Source: Aquificaceae bacterium (lineage in GTDB: Bacteria; Aquificota; Aquificia; Aquificales; Aquificaceae). Taken from it: 8,261 bases of DNA. Below are positions 1 through 5,350 of this stretch, in pieces. A program made the translations under genes and the position numbers. Under the pieces are notes generated by a model that ran no database searches, was not told the DNA's origin, and worked only from the letters and a program-made list of their open reading frames with translations. Where the stretch lies: positions 1 to 8,261 of the forward strand of contig JANWVD010000027.1 in assembly GCA_025057715.1 (NCBI GenBank), in the 5' to 3' direction. Each line of letters begins with the position of its first letter. Within the stretch, counting starts at the first letter, position 1.

Positions 1-274
1 AGCCGTAGAGCTTCCCGCCCTTTCCAACTTGACGAAGGAGTTCAAAGACCTTGCCGTTAATCTCGTTTGCAACGCTTATGGCTTTTTGCTTTTGTCGCTC
101 TAACTTGCGCCTTTTGTGGCTTTGAATCGTTGATACATGTTTGAGGTTAGATTCGGTCGCAGGAAGAGCAATTCCGCGCGGTATTAGATAGTTTCTTGCA
201 AACCCGTCTTTTACATTTAACACATCGCCAAAAGCACCAAGCCCCTCGAAATCCTGCACTAAAACTACCTTCAT
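1..274 (-). CDS. rplI: 50S ribosomal protein L9, N-terminal part (runs off left edge)
   Basis: L9 binds 23S rRNA near the base of the L1 stalk and helps keep reading frame. The 91 residues visible hold the whole N-terminal RNA-binding domain: MKVVLVQDFEGLG at the start, then the family signature around residues 19-40 (GDVLNVKDGFARNYLIPRG, followed by IALPAT). A charged connecting helix follows (about 41-75, with KRRKLERQKQK), and then the start of the C-terminal domain (GKGGKLYG, 85-91). The reading frame is clean to the edge, so this is truncation by the window rather than a broken gene. The start at 274 is supported by a GAGGT Shine-Dalgarno site 8 bases upstream. It is the last visible gene of the rpsF-ssb-rpsR-rplI cluster and starts 11 bases after the rpsR stop codon. 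Identification is from family signatures recalled from memory and is very secure. Confidence 0.97.
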   Translation of the reverse strand, partial: MKVVLVQDFEGLGAFGDVLNVKDGFARNYLIPRGIALPATESNLKHVSTIQSHKRRKLERQKQKAISVANEINGKVFELLRQVGKGGKLYG

Positions 275-281
275 CGTAAAC

Positions 282-288
282 TACCTCA
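282..288 (-). promoter_or_regulatory. Shine-Dalgarno site of rplI containing the rpsR stop codon
   Basis: Reading leftward the sequence is TGAGGTA. TGA is the rpsR stop and GAGGT is the ribosome-binding site of rplI, 8 bases before its ATG. This fusion suggests termination-reinitiation coupling between S18 and L9. Confidence 0.75.
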
Positions 289-504
289 AGCAACCAAATA
301 GGGTAAAAGCCCAAGCTGTCTTGCTCTTTTTATTTCACGCGCAAGAATCCTTTGATGATAGGCGCATACATTCGTTCTTCTTCGTCCGAGGATTTTACCC
401 CGTTCACTAACATACTTGCGAAGCTCTTCAACGCTTTTATAACTTGGGTCCTTACCCGCTTCACAAAACGGACAAGACTTTTTCTGCTTTTTCATCGGCT
501 CCAT
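286..504 (-). CDS. rpsR: 30S ribosomal protein S18 (zinc-binding form)
   Basis: S18 pairs with S6 on the platform of the 30S subunit. With this start the protein is 72 residues, normal for the family. It carries four likely zinc ligands: C11 and C14 (CPFC) plus C47 and H50 (CAYH), marking the zinc-binding C+ type of S18. It also has the characteristic GRRRTNVCAYHQRIL RNA-binding segment. The frame extends upstream to a possible ATG at 537 (83 residues). I chose the ATG at 504 because a strong GAGGTG site sits 6 bases before it, and because it avoids running back into ssb. Another in-frame ATG at 495 has poorer spacing (about 15 bases). The gene lies between ssb and rplI in the usual cluster order and is probably translationally coupled to both. 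Zinc binding is inferred from the motif. Confidence 0.97.
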   Translation of the reverse strand: MEPMKKQKKSCPFCEAGKDPSYKSVEELRKYVSERGKILGRRRTNVCAYHQRILAREIKRARQLGLLPYLVA

Positions 505-510
505 TTTTTT

Positions 511-517
511 CACCTCA
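511..517 (-). promoter_or_regulatory. Shine-Dalgarno site of rpsR containing the ssb stop codon
   Basis: Reading leftward the sequence is TGAGGTG. TGA ends ssb and GAGGTG is the ribosome-binding site for the rpsR ATG at 504, 6 bases away. It has the same architecture as the rpsR/rplI junction and decides the rpsR start. Confidence 0.75.
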
Positions 518-910
518 AGAGTCATTATTAAAGTCAATCTCGTTTGTTATATCTCCAGTGTCAGAATCTCCAACATCAGGGCTCTTGGTATTACCACAGA
601 GTATCCTTATGTTATCTGCAACTATTCTTACCTTGCTCTTTTGCAAACCACTTTTATCTGCCCAACGCTCTTGCACAAGTCTACCTTCAACATAAACCAA
701 TGTCCCGCGAGTCAATTTATCAACCTTTTCATTAGCCAAAGCACCGTAAGCCCTTACATCAAAATAATGAGCTTCTTTTTTCCATTCTCCGTTTACTTGG
801 TAATTTCTATTATAGGCAACTGAGAAGTTAAGTATTTTACCGCCAATATTCGTAGTTACAACCTCTGCATCCTTTACGATTCTGCCAATTAATAAGACTC
901 TATTTAACAT
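515..910 (-). CDS. ssb: single-stranded DNA-binding protein
   Basis: SSB coats single-stranded DNA during replication, recombination and repair and recruits partners through its C-terminal tip. The 131-residue protein begins MLNRVLLIGRIVKDAEV, the classic opening of the bacterial SSB OB-fold. Further signatures are the FSVAYNRNY strand (about 29-37), HYFDVRAYGALAN (48-60), the LTRGTLVYVEGRL strand (66-78) and VRIVADNIRIL (94-104). A short acidic tail of about 26 residues follows. The tail ends EIDFNNDS, whereas most bacterial SSBs end in an acidic stretch plus Pro-Phe with Phe as the last residue. Here the Phe is followed by four more residues. The start overlaps the end of rpsF by 11 bases, and the upstream site is weak (AAGAGAG), so translation probably depends on coupling. 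Position between rpsF and rpsR is the conserved bacterial arrangement. Identity is secure; the meaning of the odd tail is open. Confidence 0.96.
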   Translation of the reverse strand: MLNRVLLIGRIVKDAEVVTTNIGGKILNFSVAYNRNYQVNGEWKKEAHYFDVRAYGALANEKVDKLTRGTLVYVEGRLVQERWADKSGLQKSKVRIVADNIRILCGNTKSPDVGDSDTGDITNEIDFNNDS

Positions 911-1226
911 CTTTGCTCTCTTGCTTAAAGTTTAACCACCTTATGATATCTTCGCTTATTTTATACTGAAAATCAAGCTCATTGGTTAGCTGCGAATTAT
1001 CCGAGCTTATGCGAAAAACAACATACCTACCATGGCTAAAGCCCTTTACTGGATAAGCAAGCTGCCTTATTCCCCATTCTTCAACGGACAATACCTTGCC
1101 GCCATTTTTATCTATAAAGACCCCTATATCTTCAAGCCTTCCTTTTAGCTCCTCATCGCTTAGCGTTGGTTTAAAAACAACCACGCTCTCATAATGCCTG
1201 TGAGTTTCATAATACCGCTTTGCCAT
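900..1226 (-). CDS. rpsF: 30S ribosomal protein S6
   Basis: S6 forms a heterodimer with S18 and binds the central domain of 16S rRNA. The 108-residue product starts MAKRYYETHRHYESVVVFKP. It shows the S6 pattern of alternating strands and helices, including GGKVLSVEEWGIRQLAYPVK (about 42-61), HGRYVVFRI (65-73) and LDFQYKISEDIIRWL (about 84-98). The frame is open upstream to 1265. I chose the ATG at 1226 because GGAGG lies 4 bases before it and because the product then matches usual S6 length. The longer start would lie upstream of the predicted transcription start. It is the first gene of the S6-SSB-S18-L9 cluster, with a sigma70-like promoter directly upstream and a predicted leader of about 15 bases. 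S6:S18 often represses its own operon through a leader hairpin, but so short a leader leaves little room for one. Confidence 0.96.
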   Translation of the reverse strand: MAKRYYETHRHYESVVVFKPTLSDEELKGRLEDIGVFIDKNGGKVLSVEEWGIRQLAYPVKGFSHGRYVVFRISSDNSQLTNELDFQYKISEDIIRWLNFKQESKDVK

Positions 1227-1247
1227 ATCTCCTCCGGTAAAGTATCT

Positions 1248-1276
1248 ATTATACATAATTCCCAAAGCATTCTGAA
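1248..1276 (-). promoter_or_regulatory. sigma70-type promoter of the rpsF-ssb-rpsR-rplI operon
   Basis: On the minus strand a perfect -10 hexamer TATAAT (1253-1248) is preceded, after a 17-base spacer, by TTCAGA (1276-1271), which matches four of six -35 positions. Transcription would begin near 1241, about 15 bases before the rpsF ATG, leaving just the GGAGG site in the leader. Position and spacing are seen directly; promoter activity is inferred. Confidence 0.65.
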
Positions 1277-1314
1277 GAAGGTTAGACTAACAACAAACAA
1301 GTAAGGTTATACCC

Positions 1315-1644
1315 TCACGCTTCGTCAATTGCTTTTAGGAACTCGCTCTCTTCGCCCTTACACACCAAAGACACCAATAAGCTAATGAGTCTTTTTTGCT
1401 AATGCTTTTGGGAAGTAAGCTTTTATAGAGCGTACACAGAATCCCTAATTTAATAAACTGAAAAGCCTACGCTCACAGACCTGACTTCTGTCTATGAAAA
1501 CCTTCAAGACCTTGGCTGGTTCTCTCAATGTGCTTCTTGTTCTAACCGTGTTTATTAGCACCCTAAGGACTTTCGCCAAGTTTTAGCTCCCAGACTTTTA
1601 TATACATCCCCATTCTCGTCAATCCTGCACTCCAAGAATAACAT
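1315..1644 (-). pseudogene. possible decayed coding sequence upstream of rpsF; otherwise gene-free region
   Basis: The stretch 1277-1712 has no intact gene. On the minus strand three open segments follow one another. The first runs 1644-1555 (29 codons, starting ATG, opening MLFLECRIDENGDVYKSLG). The second runs 1582-1382 in another frame, 66 codons broken only by a TAG at 1447-1445, and includes VLRVLINTVRTRSTLREPAK. The third runs 1398-1315, back in the first frame, and ends VCKGEESEFLKAIDEA before a TGA. Each segment overlaps the next, and the two frame changes cancel. This is what two compensating indels plus one nonsense mutation in a single gene would leave. The basic middle part vaguely recalls the C-terminal end of TnpB-type transposon proteins, but no zinc-ribbon cysteines are visible, so no family is claimed. 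Chance open frames remain possible. I saw no tRNA, SRP RNA or RNase P RNA signature here. Confidence 0.3.
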
Positions 1645-1712
1645 TTAATGAAACCGGGTTTAGTTTATTAGCCCAAAAGCTATCTCGCAAATAAATGGCT
1701 TAATATTTACCA

Positions 1713-2024
1713 GTGAACAAAAGAAGCGATAGGCTAAGACACGAGCTTTTAAAAGAGCTCGCCAAGCTCATAAGCTCTGAGGAAGAGCTTAGCCAAGTCG
1801 TGCTAACTGGTTCTGAACTCTCGAAAGACTTACAAAATATGAAGATATTTTTCACAACCCTGAGCCCCGGCATGGAGGAAGACCTCGCAAGAAAGCTCCA
1901 AGCTATGTCTAAAGAACTTCGCAACAAGCTCCTAAAGAGCGTGAAAATAAGAAGCGCGCCAAACCTGACGTTTTTACCAGACAAAGACCTAAGACACATG
2001 CAAAACCTATGGCAAAGACTTTGA
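1713..2024 (+). CDS. rbfA: ribosome-binding factor A
   Basis: RbfA is a KH-fold protein that binds immature 30S subunits and helps 16S rRNA 5'-end processing and late assembly. The 103-residue product fits: a basic N-terminal helix (RSDRLRHELLKELAKLIS, about 4-21), the strand region VVLTGSELSKDLQNMKIFFT (29-48, like the family's 'V..VELSPDL..AKVYV'), and LRNKLLKSVKIRSAPNLTF (69-87, like 'LR..LA..L.LR.VPEL.F'). It lacks the C-terminal tail of longer homologues, and the KH AxG position reads AMS (64-66), a mild departure. The start is GTG at 1713. No Shine-Dalgarno site is visible, but TAATAT (1701-1706) lies 6 bases upstream, as expected for a leaderless transcript. The 3' end overlaps the helicase gene by 16 bases. 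Identification is by pattern from memory and is good but less certain than that of the ribosomal proteins. Confidence 0.85.
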   Translation: MNKRSDRLRHELLKELAKLISSEEELSQVVLTGSELSKDLQNMKIFFTTLSPGMEEDLARKLQAMSKELRNKLLKSVKIRSAPNLTFLPDKDLRHMQNLWQRL

Positions 2025-4234
2025 TTGCTAATTTGCTAAGCTCGAGCACATACAGCCTAAATCCCCTCGGCGGCGAGGCTCACTATACAACAACCCAAAA
2101 TCAAAAGTTAGAGATTCTTAAACTCGTCCCTTCGGGACGAATAGATAAAAACATCCCCTACCCTCTTTTAAACCCCCTGCAAACGCTATTTTTCACCCTA
2201 TACGACGGTGGGAACTCGATAGTCTTTTCACCAACCTCTTCAGGCAAAAGCCTGCTCTCTTTTCTTTTTTCGCTAAAGCACGATGGCAAGATGGTTTACG
2301 CAACGCCGACTCGCTCCCTTGCTTCGGAAAAGAGACGAGAGCTGAGTTCTCTTTTCGGAAAGTGCGAAATAAGAACGGGTGAGAGCCTGTTTGAAAACTT
2401 TAAGAACTCGGATGCAAATGTGATTGTTGCAACCTTTGAGAGCTTCGCCTCCGGGCTTAGAAACAACCAAAGCTGGGCAGAAGGTATTACCCACGTAGTC
2501 ATCGACGAGGTTCACCAAATAACCAAAAGGTGGGTCGTAGAAGAATTAATAAGCGTTTGTCTATCAAGGGAGATTAAGCTCCTTTGTCTTTCTGCAACGC
2601 TTCCAAAGATTGACGATTTTATAAGCTGGATAAACCCCTCGCTCGTGATAAAAAGCGATTGGCGACCGACAATCCTTGAAAGAAGCACCCATAGACTTGT
2701 GGAAGAATTCAAGCCATTTTGTAAAGCATCAGGCTCTTACGAAGTTTTTGCTTTAAGGCTCTTAAACGCTATCTACTCCCTTTCAGAAAAAGAAGAGCAG
2801 GTGCTCATCTTCGTCCCAAGCAAAAAGCTCGGCTGGAAGGTCTTAGAATTAGCAAGCAGGGAAAAAATAGGGATTCTAAACCAAACTCTACCATTTGAGA
2901 TAGAACACGAGGGCGAGCCGGAGTTAGCCTTTCACAGCGCTGATGTGCCAAAAGAAGAGAGAGAGGACATAGAAAAGGCTTTCAGAGAGGGAAGGCTAAG
3001 AAAACTAATCGCAACCCAGACCCTTGCTTACGGTGTGAATCTGCCAGCAGACAGGGTCATAATATCCGTCAGAGGAATAAAGGAAAAAAACGCGCAAAAA
3101 GTAGTGCCAGACGCTCTTGACATTATGCAAATGGAAGGAAGAGCGGGAAGGTTTGGCATAAAAGACAGAGGATATTCAAATATCTTAATCTACAGCGTAC
3201 CTGAAAACCTTCTCGAAAAAGAATTTAAGAACTCTTTTGAAACATCCATCAAGAATGAATCCACCTCAGATATAGATACAATTAGCTTCATCGTCCTTCT
3301 TATGCATCTATATGGCGGAAAGGACTTCAGGAGGTTTCTAAGGAGCTCCATCTCCTTTAAAGAAATTGACGAAAGGTCCGTCAATTATGCAAGGGAATTT
3401 TTGCAAAGACATGGATACATTGACGAGTTTAAGCTCATGCCGAAGGGTAAATTTTGCGTTCGGTCTAATGTGCCACCCACCAGGCTCGAAGAGGCTCTTA
3501 GGAGAAAGTCTCTTAACTTAGAAGATAGCGTCGTAATTAGACCGCTCTTACACACAAAGCGGTTTGACAGCCTTGAACAATTTCTACTCGACGGTTTTTT
3601 ATTGCAGAAACTCAAAGATAACCTTTTGCTTTGCGGGCTAAAATGTCTAAAAGACAACACTTATCAATTTCTGGCATACATAAAAGGCATAACGGCGAGG
3701 GTGAAAAATCTAAAAAACCCACCAGGTGAGTTTTCTTATCTATACAACGACGCTCTCTTTCTTTTAAGAAACCTAATAGATTCAAGAAAACAGGGGCTTT
3801 TAAACTTTGGACTTGAAAGAGAGCTCATGATTGCACACTCTGTCAAATACGGGATTGAGCCAGAGTTTGCCTCTATTGGCGGCATAAGAGGTATAGGTCA
3901 TATAAGGGCAAACATGATAAAACTCACTCTCGAAGAAGCGGGAATCAATCCACCATCAATAGCCTCACAAAGCGATGTTTTTTATGAAACCTTATCGAGC
4001 TTAGAGGAAGTGCTTTTAGAAAAATTAGTCCAGCTTAGAAAACTGCCGAGCAAGAAAGCAAAAGAAGAAACTAAAGCAATCCTAAAACTCTTGCAAAGAA
4101 ACCTAAATAAGGCTCTGATAGACGAAAAAATCCTCCTTGCTTGGGGAATTTTCACCATGGGCGAGAGAGCTCTAAGCATGAAAAAGCAACTATTAGAACT
4201 TCTTAGGGAGGAATTAAGACCTGCCGTCGCATAG
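2009..4234 (+). CDS. Ski2/Hel308-like superfamily 2 DEVH-box helicase
   Basis: This is a 741-residue ATP-dependent helicase. In order: a hydrophobic NPLQTLFF segment (55-62) at the Q-motif position, Walker A SPTSSGKS (74-81), motif Ia ATPTRSLASEK (98-108), Walker B DEVH (166-169), motif III SATLP (195-199), motif IV LIFVPSKK (266-273), FHSADVPKEER (308-318), motif V ATQTLAYGVNLPADRVII (335-352) and motif VI QMEGRAGRFG (374-383). The ATP-binding and arginine-finger positions all look intact. The motif V/VI wording and a winged-helix-sized region after about 420 are typical of Ski2-like enzymes. A helix-hairpin-helix stretch at 623-646 (GGIRGIGHIRANMI) matches the ratchet/HhH part of archaeal Hel308. 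Hel308 acts on branched DNA, while Ski2 relatives act on RNA. The overlap with rbfA hints at an RNA or ribosome role, but the substrate cannot be told. No good Shine-Dalgarno site precedes the ATG; coupling to rbfA is likely. Confidence 0.9.
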   Translation: MAKTLIANLLSSSTYSLNPLGGEAHYTTTQNQKLEILKLVPSGRIDKNIPYPLLNPLQTLFFTLYDGGNSIVFSPTSSGKSLLSFLFSLKHDGKMVYATPTRSLASEKRRELSSLFGKCEIRTGESLFENFKNSDANVIVATFESFASGLRNNQSWAEGITHVVIDEVHQITKRWVVEELISVCLSREIKLLCLSATLPKIDDFISWINPSLVIKSDWRPTILERSTHRLVEEFKPFCKASGSYEVFALRLLNAIYSLSEKEEQVLIFVPSKKLGWKVLELASREKIGILNQTLPFEIEHEGEPELAFHSADVPKEEREDIEKAFREGRLRKLIATQTLAYGVNLPADRVIISVRGIKEKNAQKVVPDALDIMQMEGRAGRFGIKDRGYSNILIYSVPENLLEKEFKNSFETSIKNESTSDIDTISFIVLLMHLYGGKDFRRFLRSSISFKEIDERSVNYAREFLQRHGYIDEFKLMPKGKFCVRSNVPPTRLEEALRRKSLNLEDSVVIRPLLHTKRFDSLEQFLLDGFLLQKLKDNLLLCGLKCLKDNTYQFLAYIKGITARVKNLKNPPGEFSYLYNDALFLLRNLIDSRKQGLLNFGLERELMIAHSVKYGIEPEFASIGGIRGIGHIRANMIKLTLEEAGINPPSIASQSDVFYETLSSLEEVLLEKLVQLRKLPSKKAKEETKAILKLLQRNLNKALIDEKILLAWGIFTMGERALSMKKQLLELLREELRPAVA
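2065..2078 (+). repeat. short inverted repeat near the 5' end of the helicase gene
   Basis: CCTCG and CGAGG flank a GCGG loop, giving a 5-bp G/C-rich hairpin about 55 bases after the helicase start codon. It lies in coding sequence (PLGGEA). Function is unknown; it could be chance. Confidence 0.4.
2124..2140 (+). repeat. 7-bp perfect inverted repeat in the helicase 5' coding region
   Basis: TCGTCCC-TTC-GGGACGA forms a perfect 7-bp stem with a 3-base loop. It lies 46 bases after the neighbouring small hairpin, in an otherwise A/T-rich stretch. It encodes part of LVPSGRIDKN, outside the helicase core. It is not followed by a T-run, so it does not look like an intrinsic terminator. Confidence 0.5.
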
Positions 4235-4984
4235 TGCTCTCTTTATCTCAACGGGTCTTTGGAGTATGGTGCTTACAATCCTTTCAAGATGAGCCGGAAT
4301 ATCTGTGAAAAATAGCTCAAGATTGGAAGAACCCTCTGGTTTTATGAATTCCTTAATGTCTAAAGCAGTCGCGAGAGCGGAATCTACTATGGATACTTCC
4401 AAGCCCAGGAAGTCCTGTATCGCGGATTTTAGCAAAGGATAATGGGTGCAGGCAAGAATTATGGCTTTAATCTTTGATTGCTTTAAATCGCTTAGATACA
4501 TCTCAACAACCGCCTTTGCAATTGGGCCATTAAATAGCCCTTCTTCCACAAGCGGAACGAACAGAGGACAAGACTTTTCAAAAACCTCTTTGCCAGCAGA
4601 TTGCAAAAGCCTTCTATAAACCCCAGAAGAGATAGTTGCGCGAGTGCCTATTACGCCAATAGGACCCTCCTTGGCTAACTCTAAAGCCATTTTCACGCCC
4701 GGCTCTATCACACCAAAGACCGGGATTGAGAGAGCTCTTCTTAAATCATCAAGCGCGCAAGCGCTTGCGCTATTGCAAGCAACGACCAAGAGCTCTATAC
4801 CGAGCTTTGCAAAAAAGCTTGCACATTCAAGGGAATATCTAACTATGGTCTCTTTTGAGCGATTTCCGTATGGCACCCTTGCAGTATCGCCAAGGTAAAT
4901 TAGGTCAACTGACGGGTATAGCCTTCTTAATTCTGAAAGAACTGTTAGCCCACCTACGCCGGAATCAAAGACGCCGATTTTCAT
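4214..4984 (-). CDS. murI: glutamate racemase
   Basis: MurI interconverts L- and D-glutamate in the cytoplasm and so supplies D-Glu to peptidoglycan precursors. The 256-residue length is normal. The N-terminus MKIGVFDSGVGGLTVL contains the D7-S8 active-site pair. C70 lies in VACNSASA and C179 in ACTHYPLL; these are the two catalytic cysteines of the cofactor-independent racemases, with H181 next to the second. GDTARVPYGNRS (32-43) and IGVIGTRATI (109-118) are further family blocks. The ATG at 4984 is preceded by AAGGTGA about 9 bases upstream. Its promoter must lie in or near the 47 bases shared with the divergent cytochrome gene. The 3' end runs 21 bases into the convergent helicase gene with no terminator between them, so antisense transcription over both gene ends is likely. 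Nothing suggests loss of function. Confidence 0.97.
   Translation of the reverse strand: MKIGVFDSGVGGLTVLSELRRLYPSVDLIYLGDTARVPYGNRSKETIVRYSLECASFFAKLGIELLVVACNSASACALDDLRRALSIPVFGVIEPGVKMALELAKEGPIGVIGTRATISSGVYRRLLQSAGKEVFEKSCPLFVPLVEEGLFNGPIAKAVVEMYLSDLKQSKIKAIILACTHYPLLKSAIQDFLGLEVSIVDSALATALDIKEFIKPEGSSNLELFFTDIPAHLERIVSTILQRPVEIKRALCDGRS
4755..4770. repeat. 16-bp perfect palindrome inside murI
   Basis: GCGCAAGCGCTTGCGC is its own reverse complement. It falls in murI codons for the Ser-Ala-Ser-Ala-Cys-Ala segment just after the first catalytic cysteine. Codon choice there (AGC GCA AGC GCT TGC GCG) may create it by chance. Confidence 0.6.
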
Positions 4985-5031
4985 AAATTTTTAATCACCT
5001 TTTAGATAATTTTAGCTACAAGGAGGTTAAG

Positions 5032-5325
5032 ATGAAGGCTTTAACGCTTGCTCTTTTTGTTTTGGCTGGCTTTGCGTTTGCAAATCAGCAGCTTGCTCAG
5101 CAAAAGGGCTGCATGGCTTGCCATGCAATCGATGCTAAAAAGGTAGGCCCTGCCTACAAAGAGATAGCCAAGAAGTATGCAGGAAGGGCAGACGCAGTTG
5201 ACTACCTTTCACAAAAGATAAAGCAAGGCGGTCGCGGGGTTTGGGGTCAAGTTCCAATGCCGCCTCAAAATGTCTCTGACCAAGAGGCAAGACAGCTTGC
5301 ACAGTGGATAATGACCATAAAATAA
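5032..5325 (+). CDS. periplasmic class I cytochrome c (c-552/c-551 type)
   Basis: This is a small monohaem electron carrier, expected in the periplasm between the bc1-type complex and a terminal oxidase or reductase. Of the 97 residues, 1-17 form a Sec signal peptide (MKALTLALFVLAGFAFA) with likely cleavage before N18. The haem site is CMACH, with C27 and C30 binding the haem and H31 as axial ligand. M76 in VPMPPQ is the second axial ligand. The mature sequence of 80 residues matches, as I remember it, Hydrogenobacter thermophilus cytochrome c-552 almost throughout (QLAQQKGCMACH, KKVGPAYKEIAKKYAG, GVWGQVPMPPQNV, QLAQWI). This is the main taxonomic clue in the window. A strong AGGAGGT site (5021-5027) precedes the ATG. 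TAGATAAT (5003-5010) could be the -10, though no clear -35 fits. The gene is divergent from murI and ends 15 bases short of the convergent unknown gene. Confidence 0.97.
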   Translation: MKALTLALFVLAGFAFANQQLAQQKGCMACHAIDAKKVGPAYKEIAKKYAGRADAVDYLSQKIKQGGRGVWGQVPMPPQNVSDQEARQLAQWIMTIK

Positions 5326-5326
5326 A

Positions 5327-5350
5327 CCCCTTTGGGGGCTTTATGCCCCC
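5327..5350. terminator. bidirectional hairpin terminator between the cytochrome c gene and the unknown minus-strand gene
   Basis: A run CCCC-TTT-GGGGGC-TTTAT-GCCCCC can fold two ways. CCCC (5327-5330) can pair with GGGG (from 5334) around a TTT loop, or GGGGGC (5334-5339) can pair with GCCCCC (5345-5350) around a TTTAT loop. Read rightward, the first hairpin is followed by GCTTTAT. Read leftward, it is followed by TTTATTTTAT, the better terminator tail. The TAA stop of the minus-strand gene (5343-5341) sits in the loop of the second hairpin. Confidence 0.65.

Noticed and set aside
286..537. Longer 83-residue form of S18 starting at 537
   Set aside because: The extra 11 residues overlap ssb, are not typical of S18, and the strong GAGGTG site is correctly spaced for the ATG at 504.
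1227..1241. S6:S18-binding autoregulatory leader of rpsF (an ACCGG motif precedes the ribosome-binding site)
   Set aside because: The predicted leader is only about 15 bases, and I cannot draw the required hairpin within it.
1307..1328. TTGACG and TATAAC on the minus strand as a second rpsF promoter
   Set aside because: The spacing is only 11 bases, too short for a sigma70 promoter.
1441..1644. Structured RNA (SRP RNA or RNase P RNA) on the minus strand, suggested by GTCAGGTCTG and GGCGAAAGTCC
   Set aside because: The surrounding conserved blocks of both RNAs are absent, and no consistent long-range pairing was found.
1700..1999. 99-codon minus-strand open frame opposite rbfA
   Set aside because: It is a shadow of rbfA with Ser/Leu-rich, low-information sequence and no start signal.
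3385..3660. 91-codon minus-strand open frame opposite the helicase
   Set aside because: It is a shadow of the helicase gene, with no ribosome-binding site and no recognisable motif.
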